64,000 bases of DNA. Source: Mesosutterella faecium (GTDB lineage: Bacteria; Pseudomonadota; Gammaproteobacteria; Burkholderiales; Burkholderiaceae_F). Below the pieces are notes generated by a model that saw only the letters and a list, made by a program, of their open reading frames with translations, was not told where the DNA came from and searched no databases. A program made the position numbers and the translations under genes. Numbering within the stretch: the first letter of the stretch is position 1; every line of letters starts with the position of its first letter. Shown here one piece after another: positions 25,632 through 34,116 of the stretch. The stretch is from NCBI RefSeq assembly GCF_022809315.2, contig NZ_JAKZJU020000001.1, positions 62,001 to 126,000 on the forward strand, in the 5' to 3' direction.

Positions 25632-25708
25632 TTCGACCTCCTTTTTGGGCCTAAGCTTGATTTGTTAAGCAAAGTGTCTTAGTTTGAAAGAAGCTTCACA
25701 ACGCTCTC

Positions 25709-25726
25709 ACTGCAAAACTATTTTGC
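25709..25726. promoter_or_regulatory. Operator-like repeat, copy 1 (lyase / LysR intergenic)
   Basis: ACTGCAAAACTATTTTGC contains the dyad GCAAAA-CTA-TTTTGC. The first 17 bases recur identically at 26851-26867. It lies 78 bases upstream of the lyase GTG and 98 bases upstream of the LysR ATG, the usual place for a LysR-type site. Confidence 0.65.
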
Positions 25727-25780
25727 GGCAGGGGCAAACCGCGAAGCCCGGCCGCCCCAGGGCGGCGGAGCTTCCAAAAG

Positions 25781-25796
25781 TGCATAATCCTATGCA
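25781..25796. promoter_or_regulatory. Inverted repeat TGCATA-ATCC-TATGCA before the LysR gene
   Basis: This perfect 6-base-arm dyad begins 43 bases upstream of the LysR start codon and may overlap its promoter. An autoregulatory site is possible; the evidence is symmetry and position only. Confidence 0.35.
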
Positions 25797-25823
25797 TAAG
25801 CAGCATCTTATACCCATTAACCC

Positions 25824-26810
25824 ATGTCAAAAGCCGATGATCTGACCTGCTGGCGCTACTTCGCCGCCTTCGCGAAAGCCGGAACACTCACGGCCGCCGC
25901 GAACGCCCTGCAGGTGGAAGTCTCCAGCATCTCGCGCGCCATCTCGGGACTCGAGAAGGCGCTGGGCTGCGCGCTGATCCGCCACAGCTCCCGCCCCCAG
26001 ACCCTCACCGAGGCGGGACAGACTGCGCTCAAGCGCATCACGCCGATCCTGAGGGCCCACGAGTCTCTCAAGCAGACCCTGATGGACGACAAGAAAACGC
26101 TCTCGGGGAACATCCGCCTGTCCTCCGCACCGGGGTTCGCCTCGCGGCAGCTCATCCCGTTGCTGCAGGAGTTCAAGAAGCTCTATTCCGCCATCACCGT
26201 GGAAATCCTCACCGGATTCAAGGAAAGCGACGTGCAGAAGGGCCTGTGCGACGTGGCGACGCTCACCGGCGTGCCGCAGCTGCCGGGGCTGTGCTTCATG
26301 AGCCGCGGGCGCAACGTCTACCTGCCGGTGGCGAGTCCGCGCTACATCGAGCAGCACGGCATGCCGCTCGAGCCGCGGCAGCTCAAGAACCACGCGGGCC
26401 TCGTCTACAACGGGCCAGTGAGGCCGGAGACCCGGGCGCTGCAGCGCGGGGAGCGCACCGAGCCGGTCATTTTTTCCACCTGCACCCGCTCGACCGACAT
26501 TCTCGCGATCCGGACCGCGCTCCTCGACGGCCTGGGGGTAGCCGTGGACATGCCGCTCGTGCAGATCTACCAGGACCTCAACAAGGGCACGCTCGTTCCC
26601 ATCCTTCCGGGCTGGTTCAGGCCGCCCCTCGAGTGCTTCATCGTGACCAGCCGCTCCGCCTGGCACCTGAAGCGCATCCGCATTTTCCTCGAGTGGTACG
26701 CAACGATCATGCAGAAGCAGTTCGCCTTCTACGAGTCGCAGGTGGAAGGCATCGTCGCGCTGCCGAAGGACTCCGGCCGCTGGGACAAGAAGGAGCTCTA
26801 CAGAACCTGA
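25824..26810 (+). CDS. LysR-family regulator of the lyase / SGNH hydrolase genes
   Basis: The 328-residue protein has an N-terminal winged helix, LTAAANALQVEVSSISRAIS then GLEKALGCALIRHSSRP (residues about 19-55), and an effector domain from about residue 92 (GNIRLSSAPGFASRQLIPLL). It is close to the LTTR subgroup in which a GFASRQ-type strand opens the ligand domain. It is divergent from the argininosuccinate-lyase-like gene and is followed by the SGNH hydrolase gene. Operator copies 1 and 2 flank it, so it is the obvious candidate regulator of both. Confidence 0.9.
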   Translation: MSKADDLTCWRYFAAFAKAGTLTAAANALQVEVSSISRAISGLEKALGCALIRHSSRPQTLTEAGQTALKRITPILRAHESLKQTLMDDKKTLSGNIRLSSAPGFASRQLIPLLQEFKKLYSAITVEILTGFKESDVQKGLCDVATLTGVPQLPGLCFMSRGRNVYLPVASPRYIEQHGMPLEPRQLKNHAGLVYNGPVRPETRALQRGERTEPVIFSTCTRSTDILAIRTALLDGLGVAVDMPLVQIYQDLNKGTLVPILPGWFRPPLECFIVTSRSAWHLKRIRIFLEWYATIMQKQFAFYESQVEGIVALPKDSGRWDKKELYRT

Positions 26811-26850
26811 CCGGCAGGGACCCTCCGCCCCCTCTTTTCCCTTTGCGCAA

Positions 26851-26867
26851 ACTGCAAAACTATTTTG
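26851..26867. promoter_or_regulatory. Operator-like repeat, copy 2 (upstream of SGNH hydrolase)
   Basis: ACTGCAAAACTATTTTG is identical to 25709-25725; here the dyad is imperfect at its last base (G instead of C). It lies 41 bases beyond the LysR stop and about 140 bases before the SGNH hydrolase start. Confidence 0.65.
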
Positions 26868-27007
26868 GGCAACGGGTCTTGGGAAGAGGGCGGCGCCAAC
26901 CTATGCTCTTCGTATGGCCCATAAAGCCGAGTTTCGCCGCAGCGGCCCCGCGGGCCGCTTGGGCCGGCCGAAACGAAGGCCCCGCGGCCCGGAAAAAGGA
27001 GAAGGCA

Positions 27008-27832
27008 ATGAATACGATGTGGAAGAAGTGCATCTGCGCAGCGGCCGTCATGACCCTGATGGGGTCGGCCGCAGCCCTGGAAAACACGGTGAAGCCCCAG
27101 GTCACCGAACCGATCGCCAAAGCCCCGAAGGTGGCCCTGCTGATCGGAAACTCATACTCCTTCTACAACTGCGGCGTGCACGGCTACCTGCGCGGCTTCA
27201 TGAAGGAGTCGAATCCGAAGCTCGGCATGAAGACGCGCATGATCACCATCAGCTCGGGGCCGCTTTCCTTCCACGACATGAAGTTCTACCTGAGCCCGCA
27301 TGAGCAGGATCCGTACGCCCATGTGGAAAACGGCAGGCTCACGAAACCGATGTTCGACGTCGTGATCATGCAGGGGCACTCTGAGGCGGCCACCTCGGAC
27401 AAGCGCCTGCCCTACTTCCGCAAGTACGCGGTGCAGGACGCGAAGCTCGTGCGCGAGGCGGGCAGCACCCCGCTGCTGGTCATGACCTGGCCGCGCCAGA
27501 ACAAGCCCGCCGACATCAAAAAGATCGCCGACCGCACGATCGAGATCGGCAATGAAGCCGGCGTGCGTGTCGTGCCCGTGGGGCTCGCCTTCGCCGAAGC
27601 GCTCAAGGAGAAGCCCGATCTCGTGATGTACCAGCCCGACAAGAGCCACCCGAGCGCCGCGGGCTCATACCTTTACGGCGCGGTGCTCTACTCGGTCCTT
27701 TTCCATAAGTCGCCCGAGGCGATCAACTACCTCGGCGAGTGCGAAAAGCCCCTGCCCCCCGAGACCGCCCAGTTCCTGCGCAGAATCGCCTGGAAGACCG
27801 TGACGGAATTCTACGGCTGGAAGCTGCCTTAA
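27008..27832 (+). CDS. Secreted SGNH/GDSL-type hydrolase-like protein
   Basis: The 274-residue protein has a signal peptide of about 23 residues (ending GSAAALE). VALLIGNSYSFYNCGVHG follows, the block I GxSxx strand with the likely nucleophile Ser49. VVIMQGHSEA corresponds to block III, and the catalytic pair lies in DKSHPSAAGSYLYGAVLY (Asp and His, about 222-226). This resembles DUF4886-type SGNH proteins. Members hydrolyse esters or amides; the substrate here is unknown. AAGGAG ends 7 bases before the ATG. An operator-like repeat shared with the lyase gene lies upstream, suggesting co-regulation. Confidence 0.75.
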   Translation: MNTMWKKCICAAAVMTLMGSAAALENTVKPQVTEPIAKAPKVALLIGNSYSFYNCGVHGYLRGFMKESNPKLGMKTRMITISSGPLSFHDMKFYLSPHEQDPYAHVENGRLTKPMFDVVIMQGHSEAATSDKRLPYFRKYAVQDAKLVREAGSTPLLVMTWPRQNKPADIKKIADRTIEIGNEAGVRVVPVGLAFAEALKEKPDLVMYQPDKSHPSAAGSYLYGAVLYSVLFHKSPEAINYLGECEKPLPPETAQFLRRIAWKTVTEFYGWKLP

Positions 27833-27837
27833 AAAAA

Positions 27838-28582
27838 ATGCTTCCCCGGCCGCTGCGTCCGCCGCCATACCCTCCCAGGCCCGGATGCGGCGGCTTTTTT
27901 GCGTCCTGCGGAAAGCGCGGCCGTCCCCGGACGGCCTCGGTCCTTGCCGCGTTGCTGTTGGCCGCCTCCCAGGCCCCGGCCGGACAGCCCCCGGGCATCC
28001 TGATCACCGGAAATTCCTACTCTTATTACAACTGCGGCGCGGACGAAGTTCTGCGCGGGCTCATGCGGGAGACCAGGCTCCGGCTGCGCTCCAAGGTCAC
28101 GCTTGAGGCGGTGAGGGCGGCGCCGTCGCCGCGCATCCGCTGCCGCAGCTGCTCCGGTCACGCGGCGGCCTCCCGGGGCCCGGCATCGTGATCCTGCAGG
28201 GCAATTCGGCCGCTGCGGCTGCGGGGCACTCCGGCTTTTACCGCCGCGGAGTCCTCGTCCAGGCCGAGGCCGCGAGGCGCTTCGGGCCGGACGCGAAGCC
28301 CGCCTGAAGGTGATCCCGGTCGGGCTCGCCTTCGAACTCGCTGAAAAAACGGGGCGGGCGAAGCTTCGGATGCCCGACGGGCGGCATCCGTCGGCCGCCG
28401 GCACCTACCTCTACGGCGCTGTGCTCTACTCATCGCTTTTCGGCCGCTCGCCCGAGGGCCTCGCCTACCGCGGAGGCTGCGAAAAGCCGCTCGAGCCCGC
28501 TCTGGCCCGCTTCCTGCAGGGCTGCGCCTGGAAGGCGGTCACGGACTTCAGCGCCGGGCAGGACGGGCAGAAGGAGCGCTGA
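27838..28582 (+). pseudogene. Decayed tandem paralogue of the SGNH hydrolase
   Basis: A second copy begins with a hydrophobic leader (VLAALLLAASQAPA) and the motif ILITGNSYSYYNCGADEVLR. It then goes out of frame after about residue 120. IVILQGNSAA and KVIPVGLAFELAEK appear in other frames with stops and an internal deletion near 28180-28310. The C-terminal DGRHPSAAGTYLYGAVLY block ends in frame at 28582. The alignment with the upstream gene is collinear, so this is a broken gene duplicate. The terminator of the first copy lies in its 5' part. Confidence 0.8.
27859..27900 (+). terminator. Terminator after the SGNH hydrolase gene
   Basis: CCGCCGC pairs with GCGGCGG across a 21-base loop and is followed by CTTTTTT. 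It begins 27 bases after the stop at 27832. Confidence 0.65.
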
Positions 28583-29192
28583 AGGCTGGGGAAGTGAGGC
28601 CGGCACAGCAGCCTCTTTTCCCCTTCCGGCCTCAAAGCGCCCGGGCGCGCACCGCCGCGGGTTCGCGGCCTCCTTCAGGACCGTCCCGCAGGAATCCCTC
28701 TTACGCGGGAGGCCGCTCCCGCAAAGGCGCATCCCGCACAAGCGTTATGCAGGATCCGAAGCGTCCCGCATAAGAAGAAATTCTTATTTATTAATAACGA
28801 GTTACCTAATACATAAAACAAATTTTCGAGCAATCCCATAAATGCGGTATAGACTTTGTATCTACCGTGTTTTCATCGTTATTCAAACAAAGAATAGCCG
28901 AAACGTGCTTCACGCATAGAAAAAATGCGCTAAGTGTAAACGCTTACTACTACAAGTTTACGCAAACCGCATTCAAAAAAGGAAAAACGTTCGGCTTTCG
29001 AAGGCGGCACCCCTCCTTGCGGCGAATTCCTCCCGCGGTCAAGCCCGTGGAAGATGGCTCTTGAAACAAGAAGCAGGCTTGTTTTGAATCCACTCGGCCG
29101 CCTCGCGCTGAACCTGTTCCCCCGGGAGACCAGACGGGGAAAAAGAGGCGGCAGGAGCCACTAAAAAAACACTCCACCGTAGGAGATCGACA
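28583..29192 (+). promoter_or_regulatory. Long AT-rich upstream region of the formate dehydrogenase operon
   Basis: This 610-base gap holds no supported gene. From about 28770 to 29000 it is strongly AT-rich. It contains an imperfect dyad CGGTATAGAC-TTT-GTATCTACCG (28845-28867, 8 of 10 positions paired) and GTAA-ACGC-TTAC (28936-28947). These are candidate regulator sites for a highly controlled respiratory operon. The last 150 bases are GC-rich leader, with TAGGAG 8 bases before the fdh alpha ATG. I did not find a clear FNR or NarL site. Confidence 0.45.
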
Positions 29193-32100
29193 ATGGAAGT
29201 TTCCCGCAGAAGTTTCTTTAAGCGCGGTTTTCTTTTGGGAGGACTCGGGACCGGACTGTCCGGCGCCGCAGCTGCCGCCTCCGGCCATAAAAAGGCGCCC
29301 TACAAGCTCACCGGGGTCCAGGAATTCACCAACATCTGCTGCTACTGCTCCGGCGGCTGCGGCACGATCTGCTCGACGCGCAACGGCGAGCTCGTGAACC
29401 TCGAGGGCGACCCCGACAATCCGGTGAACCTCGGCGGCCTGTGCCCGAAGGGAGCGGCCATGTGGGGGCTGCGCAGCATCGTCACCGCGGACCGCCGCGT
29501 CCAGGCGCACCCCGACCGCGTCATCTATCCGATGGTGCGCCGCCCGGGCTCGAAGAAATGGGAAAGGATCAGTTGGGAGCAGGCCGCCAGCGAAATCGCG
29601 CGCCACGTGAAAAAGACCCGCGACGCGACCTTCGTTGAGAAGGAGTCCGGAGTCACCGTGAACCGCTGCGACGGCATCGCCACCTTCGGCGCGGCCCAGC
29701 TCAACAACGAGGAGGCCTGGCTCGTACAGAAGTTCACGCGCAGCCTCGGCTCGGTCACGATCGACAACCAGACGCGCGTGTGCCACTCCTCGACCGTCTC
29801 GGGCCTCGCCCCGAGCTTCGGCCGCGGCTCGATGACAAACCACTGGTGCGATCTCGCCAACTCCGACGTCCTCATGACGATCGGCTCGAACAACGTCGAA
29901 AACCACCCGCTGTCCTCGCGCTGGGTCGAGCGCGCCCAGGACAAGGGCGCAACCTGGATCGTGGTCGACCCCCGCTTCTCGCGCTCGGCAGCCCGCGCCG
30001 ACATCTACGCGCGCATCCGCCCCGGCACAGACATCGCCTTTTTCGGCGGCCTCATCAACTACATCCTGCAAAACGAGCTCTACCAGAAAGAGTACGTCCT
30101 GCACTACACGAACGCGGCCTGCCTGATCAGCCCGGACTTCAGCTTCGATCCCGAGACCGGCCTGTTCTCGGGCTGGGATCCGAAGACGAAGCGCTATTCG
30201 AACAAGACCTGGGGCTACAACTACGACAAGACCGCGGCCTGGAAGACCGACGCGGGCTCGCAGTTCGCCTGGGTGAAGAAGCCCGGAACCCCGAAGTTCA
30301 AGACGCCGGATCTGGAGATCCTCAAGCGCGACATGACGCTCAAGGACCCGAACTGCGTGCTCAACATCATGAAGCGCCACTACGCGCGCTACACCCCCGA
30401 GGCAGTCTCGCGCGTGACCGGAATGGACATCGACGTGATGAAGAAGGTCTGGCAGGTCTACGCCTCGACCGGCAGGCCCGAGCGCTCCGGCACCTTCATC
30501 TACGCCCTCGGCCTCACGCAGCACACCTACGGCTCGCAGAACTGCCGCGCGATGTGCGTGATCCAGCTGCTGCTCGGCAACGTGGGCGTGGCCGGCGGCG
30601 GCATCAACGCGCTGCGCGGCGAGCCCAACGTCCAGGGCTCGACCGACGTCGGCGCGACCTCCCACCAGGCCCCGGGCTACCTCAACTGGCCTGACGCGAA
30701 CAAGCACCCGACGCTCGCCGACTACCTCTCGCGCGAAACTTACGCAGCCGGCTACTACTCGAACAAGCCGAAGTTCTGGGTCTCGGCCCTGAAGGAATGG
30801 TTCGGCAAAAACGCGACCTACGACAACGACTACTGCTACGACCTGCTGCCTAAGATCGGCGTGGGCCGCGACGGCGGGGACTACTCCACGATCATGTCGT
30901 TCAACGAGATGCGCGACAACAAGATCAAAGGCTACTTCGTCTGGGGCATGAATCCGGCGCATTCGGCCGCGAACGCGAAGCACGTGCGCCACGCGATGGC
31001 CAACCTCGACTGGATGGTCGTCGCCGACTGGTTCCAGACGGAAACCTCGACCTTCTGGGAAGCCCCGGACATGAAGCCCGAGGAGGTGAAGACCGAGGTC
31101 TACTTCCTGCCGGCCGCGCTCATCTACGAGAAGGCGGGCTCGATCAACAACTCCGGCCGCTGGATGCAGTGGCGCCAGAAGGCCGTGGAGCCCGCCGGCG
31201 AGGCGAAGTCCGACTTCGAGATCATGATGGACCTCTGGGCCCACATCCGCGCGCTTTACGACAAGGAAGGCGGCGCCTGCAAGGACCAGATCCTCAAGGC
31301 GAACTTCGACTACACGATCGACGGCAAGCCCGACCTGCGCGCGCTGTGCTGGGCGATCAACGGCTACGAGTGCGACAGCGGCCGGCTTCTCAAGGGCTAC
31401 AGCGAGCTCGGCGCCGACGGCTCGACCGCCTGCGGCATCTGGATCTTCTCGGGCTACTACAACAACGAGGCCGACAAGATGGACCCGATGAAGCAGCCCA
31501 CCGCGCGCCGCGGCAAGGAAGACCCCACCGGGCTCGGGCTCTTCCCGCAGTGGTCGTTCGCCTGGCCCGCGAACCGCAGGATCATCTACAACCGCGCTTC
31601 GGCCGACCCGCAGGGACGGCCCTGGAACCCGAAAAAGGCGCTCGTCGCCTGGGACGGCCAGAAGTGGATCCAGAACGACGTGGGCGACTTCGTCACCGCG
31701 AAGGGCCCCGACGACAACGCTTTCTTCATGACCTGGGAGCAGCGCGCCAGGCTCTTCGCCTATCCGATGGCCGACGGACCGCTGCCCGAGCACTTCGAGC
31801 CGCTCGAGGCCCCGGTCAAGAACGGCCTGAACGGGCAGGGCTCGAACCCCTGCATGCGCTTTGCCGACGATCCCTCCGTGCAGCGCGGCACCCCCGAGGA
31901 GTTCCCCTACGCGGTCACGACCTACTCGGTGGTCGAGCACTGGCAGTCCGGCACCCAGACCCGCAACATCCCCTGGCTCGACGAGATCATGCCCAGCAAC
32001 TTCATCGAGATTTCCACCGAGCTTGCCAAGGAAAAGGGCATCAAGAACGGCGACATGGTCCGCGTCTGGAACAAGCGCGGCTCGGTCAAGGTGCCCGCCA

Positions 32101-32297
32101 TGGTCACGATCCGCATGAAGCCGATGCAGGTGGAGGGCAAGACCGTGCACGTCGTCGGCATGCCGCACCACTTCTCCTGGGCCACGAAGTTCGCCACCGG
32201 CGACAACGTGAACGACCTGACCCCCAATGTCGGAGATCCGAACTCCTGGATCCCGGAGTACAAGGCGTTCCTCGTCAACCTTGAGAAAGCGGCTTGA
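29193..32297 (+). CDS. fdhA: Formate dehydrogenase alpha subunit (molybdopterin, Cys form)
   Basis: The 1034-residue catalytic subunit has a Tat signal (SRRSFFKRGFLLGG). A [4Fe-4S] motif follows: Cys49, Cys52, Cys56 and Cys84 in NICCYCSGGCGTI and GGLCPKG. Molybdopterin-domain segments run to a C-terminal dinucleotide-binding domain (IKNGDMVRVWNKRG). The layout matches E. coli FdnG/FdoG. At the metal-ligand position (VTIDNQTRVCHSS, residue 197) the codon is TGC, so this is a cysteine enzyme and not a selenoprotein. It oxidises periplasmic formate to CO2 and passes electrons to the beta subunit. It is the first gene of a five-gene operon, with 27 bases to the beta gene. Confidence 0.95.
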   Translation: MEVSRRSFFKRGFLLGGLGTGLSGAAAAASGHKKAPYKLTGVQEFTNICCYCSGGCGTICSTRNGELVNLEGDPDNPVNLGGLCPKGAAMWGLRSIVTADRRVQAHPDRVIYPMVRRPGSKKWERISWEQAASEIARHVKKTRDATFVEKESGVTVNRCDGIATFGAAQLNNEEAWLVQKFTRSLGSVTIDNQTRVCHSSTVSGLAPSFGRGSMTNHWCDLANSDVLMTIGSNNVENHPLSSRWVERAQDKGATWIVVDPRFSRSAARADIYARIRPGTDIAFFGGLINYILQNELYQKEYVLHYTNAACLISPDFSFDPETGLFSGWDPKTKRYSNKTWGYNYDKTAAWKTDAGSQFAWVKKPGTPKFKTPDLEILKRDMTLKDPNCVLNIMKRHYARYTPEAVSRVTGMDIDVMKKVWQVYASTGRPERSGTFIYALGLTQHTYGSQNCRAMCVIQLLLGNVGVAGGGINALRGEPNVQGSTDVGATSHQAPGYLNWPDANKHPTLADYLSRETYAAGYYSNKPKFWVSALKEWFGKNATYDNDYCYDLLPKIGVGRDGGDYSTIMSFNEMRDNKIKGYFVWGMNPAHSAANAKHVRHAMANLDWMVVADWFQTETSTFWEAPDMKPEEVKTEVYFLPAALIYEKAGSINNSGRWMQWRQKAVEPAGEAKSDFEIMMDLWAHIRALYDKEGGACKDQILKANFDYTIDGKPDLRALCWAINGYECDSGRLLKGYSELGADGSTACGIWIFSGYYNNEADKMDPMKQPTARRGKEDPTGLGLFPQWSFAWPANRRIIYNRASADPQGRPWNPKKALVAWDGQKWIQNDVGDFVTAKGPDDNAFFMTWEQRARLFAYPMADGPLPEHFEPLEAPVKNGLNGQGSNPCMRFADDPSVQRGTPEEFPYAVTTYSVVEHWQSGTQTRNIPWLDEIMPSNFIEISTELAKEKGIKNGDMVRVWNKRGSVKVPAMVTIRMKPMQVEGKTVHVVGMPHHFSWATKFATGDNVNDLTPNVGDPNSWIPEYKAFLVNLEKAA

Positions 32298-32324
32298 TGC
32301 GCGCAGAGAATTTAGGAGATACAG

Positions 32325-33221
32325 ATGGCTAACAACAAGGAAGTCGCCATACTTTTCGACGCTTCGCACTGCACGGGCTGCAAGGGCTGCCAGGTCGCCT
32401 GCAAGCAGTGGAACGTCCTTCCGTCCCCGCTGGGGCTCAACGCCACGCCCTTCACGGGGTCCTACCAGTGCCCGCCGGATTTAAACGGCGACACCCGGCT
32501 CATCATGACCTTCAAGGAGACCGAGTCGGGCGACAAGTACCATCCGATCAACCTGGCGATCGGCCGCCGCTCGTGCTTCCACTGCACGGACGCGGGCTGC
32601 GTGAAGGCCTGCTCTTCGGGCGCCCTCTACAAGAAGGAAAACGGCATCGTCGCCATTGACCCGGAAAAGTGCAACGGCTGCACCTTCTGCCAGAGCGGCT
32701 GTCCCTTCGACGTGCCCCGCTACCGCCCCGGCGACGGGATCGTCGACAAGTGCACGCTGTGCATGGACCGCATCGAGGAGGGCGGCGTCCCCGCCTGCGT
32801 GAAGACCTGCCAGCCCGAAGCGCTCAAGTTCGGGCCGCGCGAGAAGATGATCGCCGCCGGGCGCGCCAGGGTCGAATTCCTGAAGAAAAAGGGATTCGAA
32901 AAGGCCGAGCTCTACGGCGAGAAGGAATGCGGCGGCCTGCACATCCTTACGGTCTGCCAGTACGGCCACGAGGCCTACGGGCTGCCCACTGACCCGCATC
33001 CGAAGGCCGTGCTCGGCGCCATCCGCGGCATGAAGGCCGTCACGGGCGTGGGGACCGCCGCCGTCGTGGCCGGGCTCGCGGTTTCGTTTGCCGCCGCAGC
33101 CGGCTACCGCAGGAAGAAGGTCTCGCTCGAGGAGGCCAAGAAGAGCTGGACGCCTGAGCAGCGCGCGAAGGCGGACCGCGAAGTCAAGGAACTTCTTGAA
33201 AAAGAAGCGTCTGGAAAATAA
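32325..33221 (+). CDS. fdhB: Formate dehydrogenase beta subunit (four [4Fe-4S], membrane anchor)
   Basis: The 298-residue protein has four cysteine groups: HCTGCKGCQVAC, CFHCTDAGCVKAC, CNGCTFCQSGCPFD, and CTLCMDR with ACVKTC. These would bind four [4Fe-4S] clusters, as in FdnH. A single membrane helix (about 228-250, TGVGTAAVVAGLAVSFAAAA) anchors it, followed by a charged Lys/Glu-rich tail. It carries electrons from the alpha subunit through the membrane face to cytochrome b. It has no signal peptide and is presumably exported with the Tat-borne alpha subunit. Confidence 0.95.
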   Translation: MANNKEVAILFDASHCTGCKGCQVACKQWNVLPSPLGLNATPFTGSYQCPPDLNGDTRLIMTFKETESGDKYHPINLAIGRRSCFHCTDAGCVKACSSGALYKKENGIVAIDPEKCNGCTFCQSGCPFDVPRYRPGDGIVDKCTLCMDRIEEGGVPACVKTCQPEALKFGPREKMIAAGRARVEFLKKKGFEKAELYGEKECGGLHILTVCQYGHEAYGLPTDPHPKAVLGAIRGMKAVTGVGTAAVVAGLAVSFAAAAGYRRKKVSLEEAKKSWTPEQRAKADREVKELLEKEASGK

Positions 33222-33233
33222 GGAGAGCCGATC

Positions 33234-33965
33234 ATGACACGTTACATCCAGCGCCATTCGCTGCTCACCCGGGTCACGCACGGCGTGGTGGCCATCGCCT
33301 GCATCGGGCTCGCCGTCACGGGCGTCTTCGTCTTCGTCCCGAGCTTGGGCGGAGACCTGATGGGCGGGCGCTTCACCCACGTGATGAGGGTCCTGCACCG
33401 CATCATCGCCATACCCTTCATCCTTTTCCCGATCTACTCGCTGCTCAGGTCCCCCAAGGGAGCCGCCAAGCTCTTCAAGGAGGACATCTTCGGCAAGTGG
33501 GACAAGGACGACGTCGCCTGGGCGATGAAGTTCCCGCTTTACCTGTTTGCGCCCGCGAAGGTGCACATGCCCCCGCAGCACCACGTGAAGTCCGCCCAGA
33601 GGCTGGCTGACGGCGGACTCGTGTTCTGCTGCCTGTTCATGGCGCTCTCGGGCCTCGTGCTCTGGCTCAACACCGGGCTGCTGCCCGGCGGAGGCGCCAA
33701 AGTGGCCTTCGGCGCCGAGACGCTGCTCGCGGCCCGGCTGGTCCACGACGTCTTCTTCTGCCTCACGGTGATCCTGAGCCTCGCGCACATCTACCTCGGC
33801 GCGGGCATCTGGCAGCCCTACCGCGGCACTGCCCGGATCATGTGGGGCGACGGCAAGGTGAGCGAGGCCGACGCCGCCTACCACTGGGGCTACTGGGCGA
33901 ACCAGGAGCTCGCGCTGGGCAAGAACGTCACTGAAGTGAAGGACGAAAAGGAAGGAAAAGCCTGA
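33234..33965 (+). CDS. fdhC: Formate dehydrogenase gamma subunit (cytochrome b)
   Basis: The 243-residue integral membrane protein has four hydrophobic helices. The first is RVTHGVVAIACIGLAVTGVFVF and the last pair ends in VHDVFFCLTVILSLAHIYLG. His in RVTHG, VLHRI and LVHDV/LAHIY are placed as the two b-type heme ligands of FdnI-like subunits. It passes electrons from formate to the quinone pool. It starts 12 bases after the beta stop with AGGAG. The next 150 bases hold two intercistronic hairpins before fdhE. Confidence 0.93.
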   Translation: MTRYIQRHSLLTRVTHGVVAIACIGLAVTGVFVFVPSLGGDLMGGRFTHVMRVLHRIIAIPFILFPIYSLLRSPKGAAKLFKEDIFGKWDKDDVAWAMKFPLYLFAPAKVHMPPQHHVKSAQRLADGGLVFCCLFMALSGLVLWLNTGLLPGGGAKVAFGAETLLAARLVHDVFFCLTVILSLAHIYLGAGIWQPYRGTARIMWGDGKVSEADAAYHWGYWANQELALGKNVTEVKDEKEGKA

Positions 33966-33983
33966 GCCTGAAACTCAAGGGGC

Positions 33984-34061
33984 GCCTCCCGCTCCGGTTC
34001 TCCGGGCGGGAGGCCCGTCCGGAAAGAAGCCCTGAAGGCCCGCATGAAGCGGCTTCTTTCC
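33984..34061 (+). other. Two intercistronic hairpins between fdh gamma and fdhE
   Basis: Hairpin 1 pairs GCCTCCCG (33984-33991) with CGGGAGGC (34007-34014). Hairpin 2 pairs GGAAAGAAGCC (34021-34031) with GGCTTCTTTCC (34051-34061), a perfect 11-bp stem. Neither is followed by a T-run, so they are more likely mRNA-stability or processing elements than terminators. They separate the abundant structural subunits from the maturation genes. Confidence 0.6.
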
Positions 34062-34116
34062 AGACGCAGGCCCCCCAAAAGCCTCGCCTCAAAAACAAGA
34101 AAAGGAGATTTTCCTG

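Noticed and set aside
29781..29790. Possible selenocysteine TGA in the formate dehydrogenase alpha gene
   Set aside because: The codon at the ligand position is TGC (Cys) and the frame is open throughout.
28950..32369. A 1139-codon open frame on the minus strand opposite the formate dehydrogenase alpha gene
   Set aside because: It mirrors a well-conserved gene and is an artefact of GC-rich codon use; its translation is Arg/Val/Gly/His-rich with no family motif. The same holds for long antisense frames opposite dinG, uvrD, leuS, proA and the P-type ATPase.
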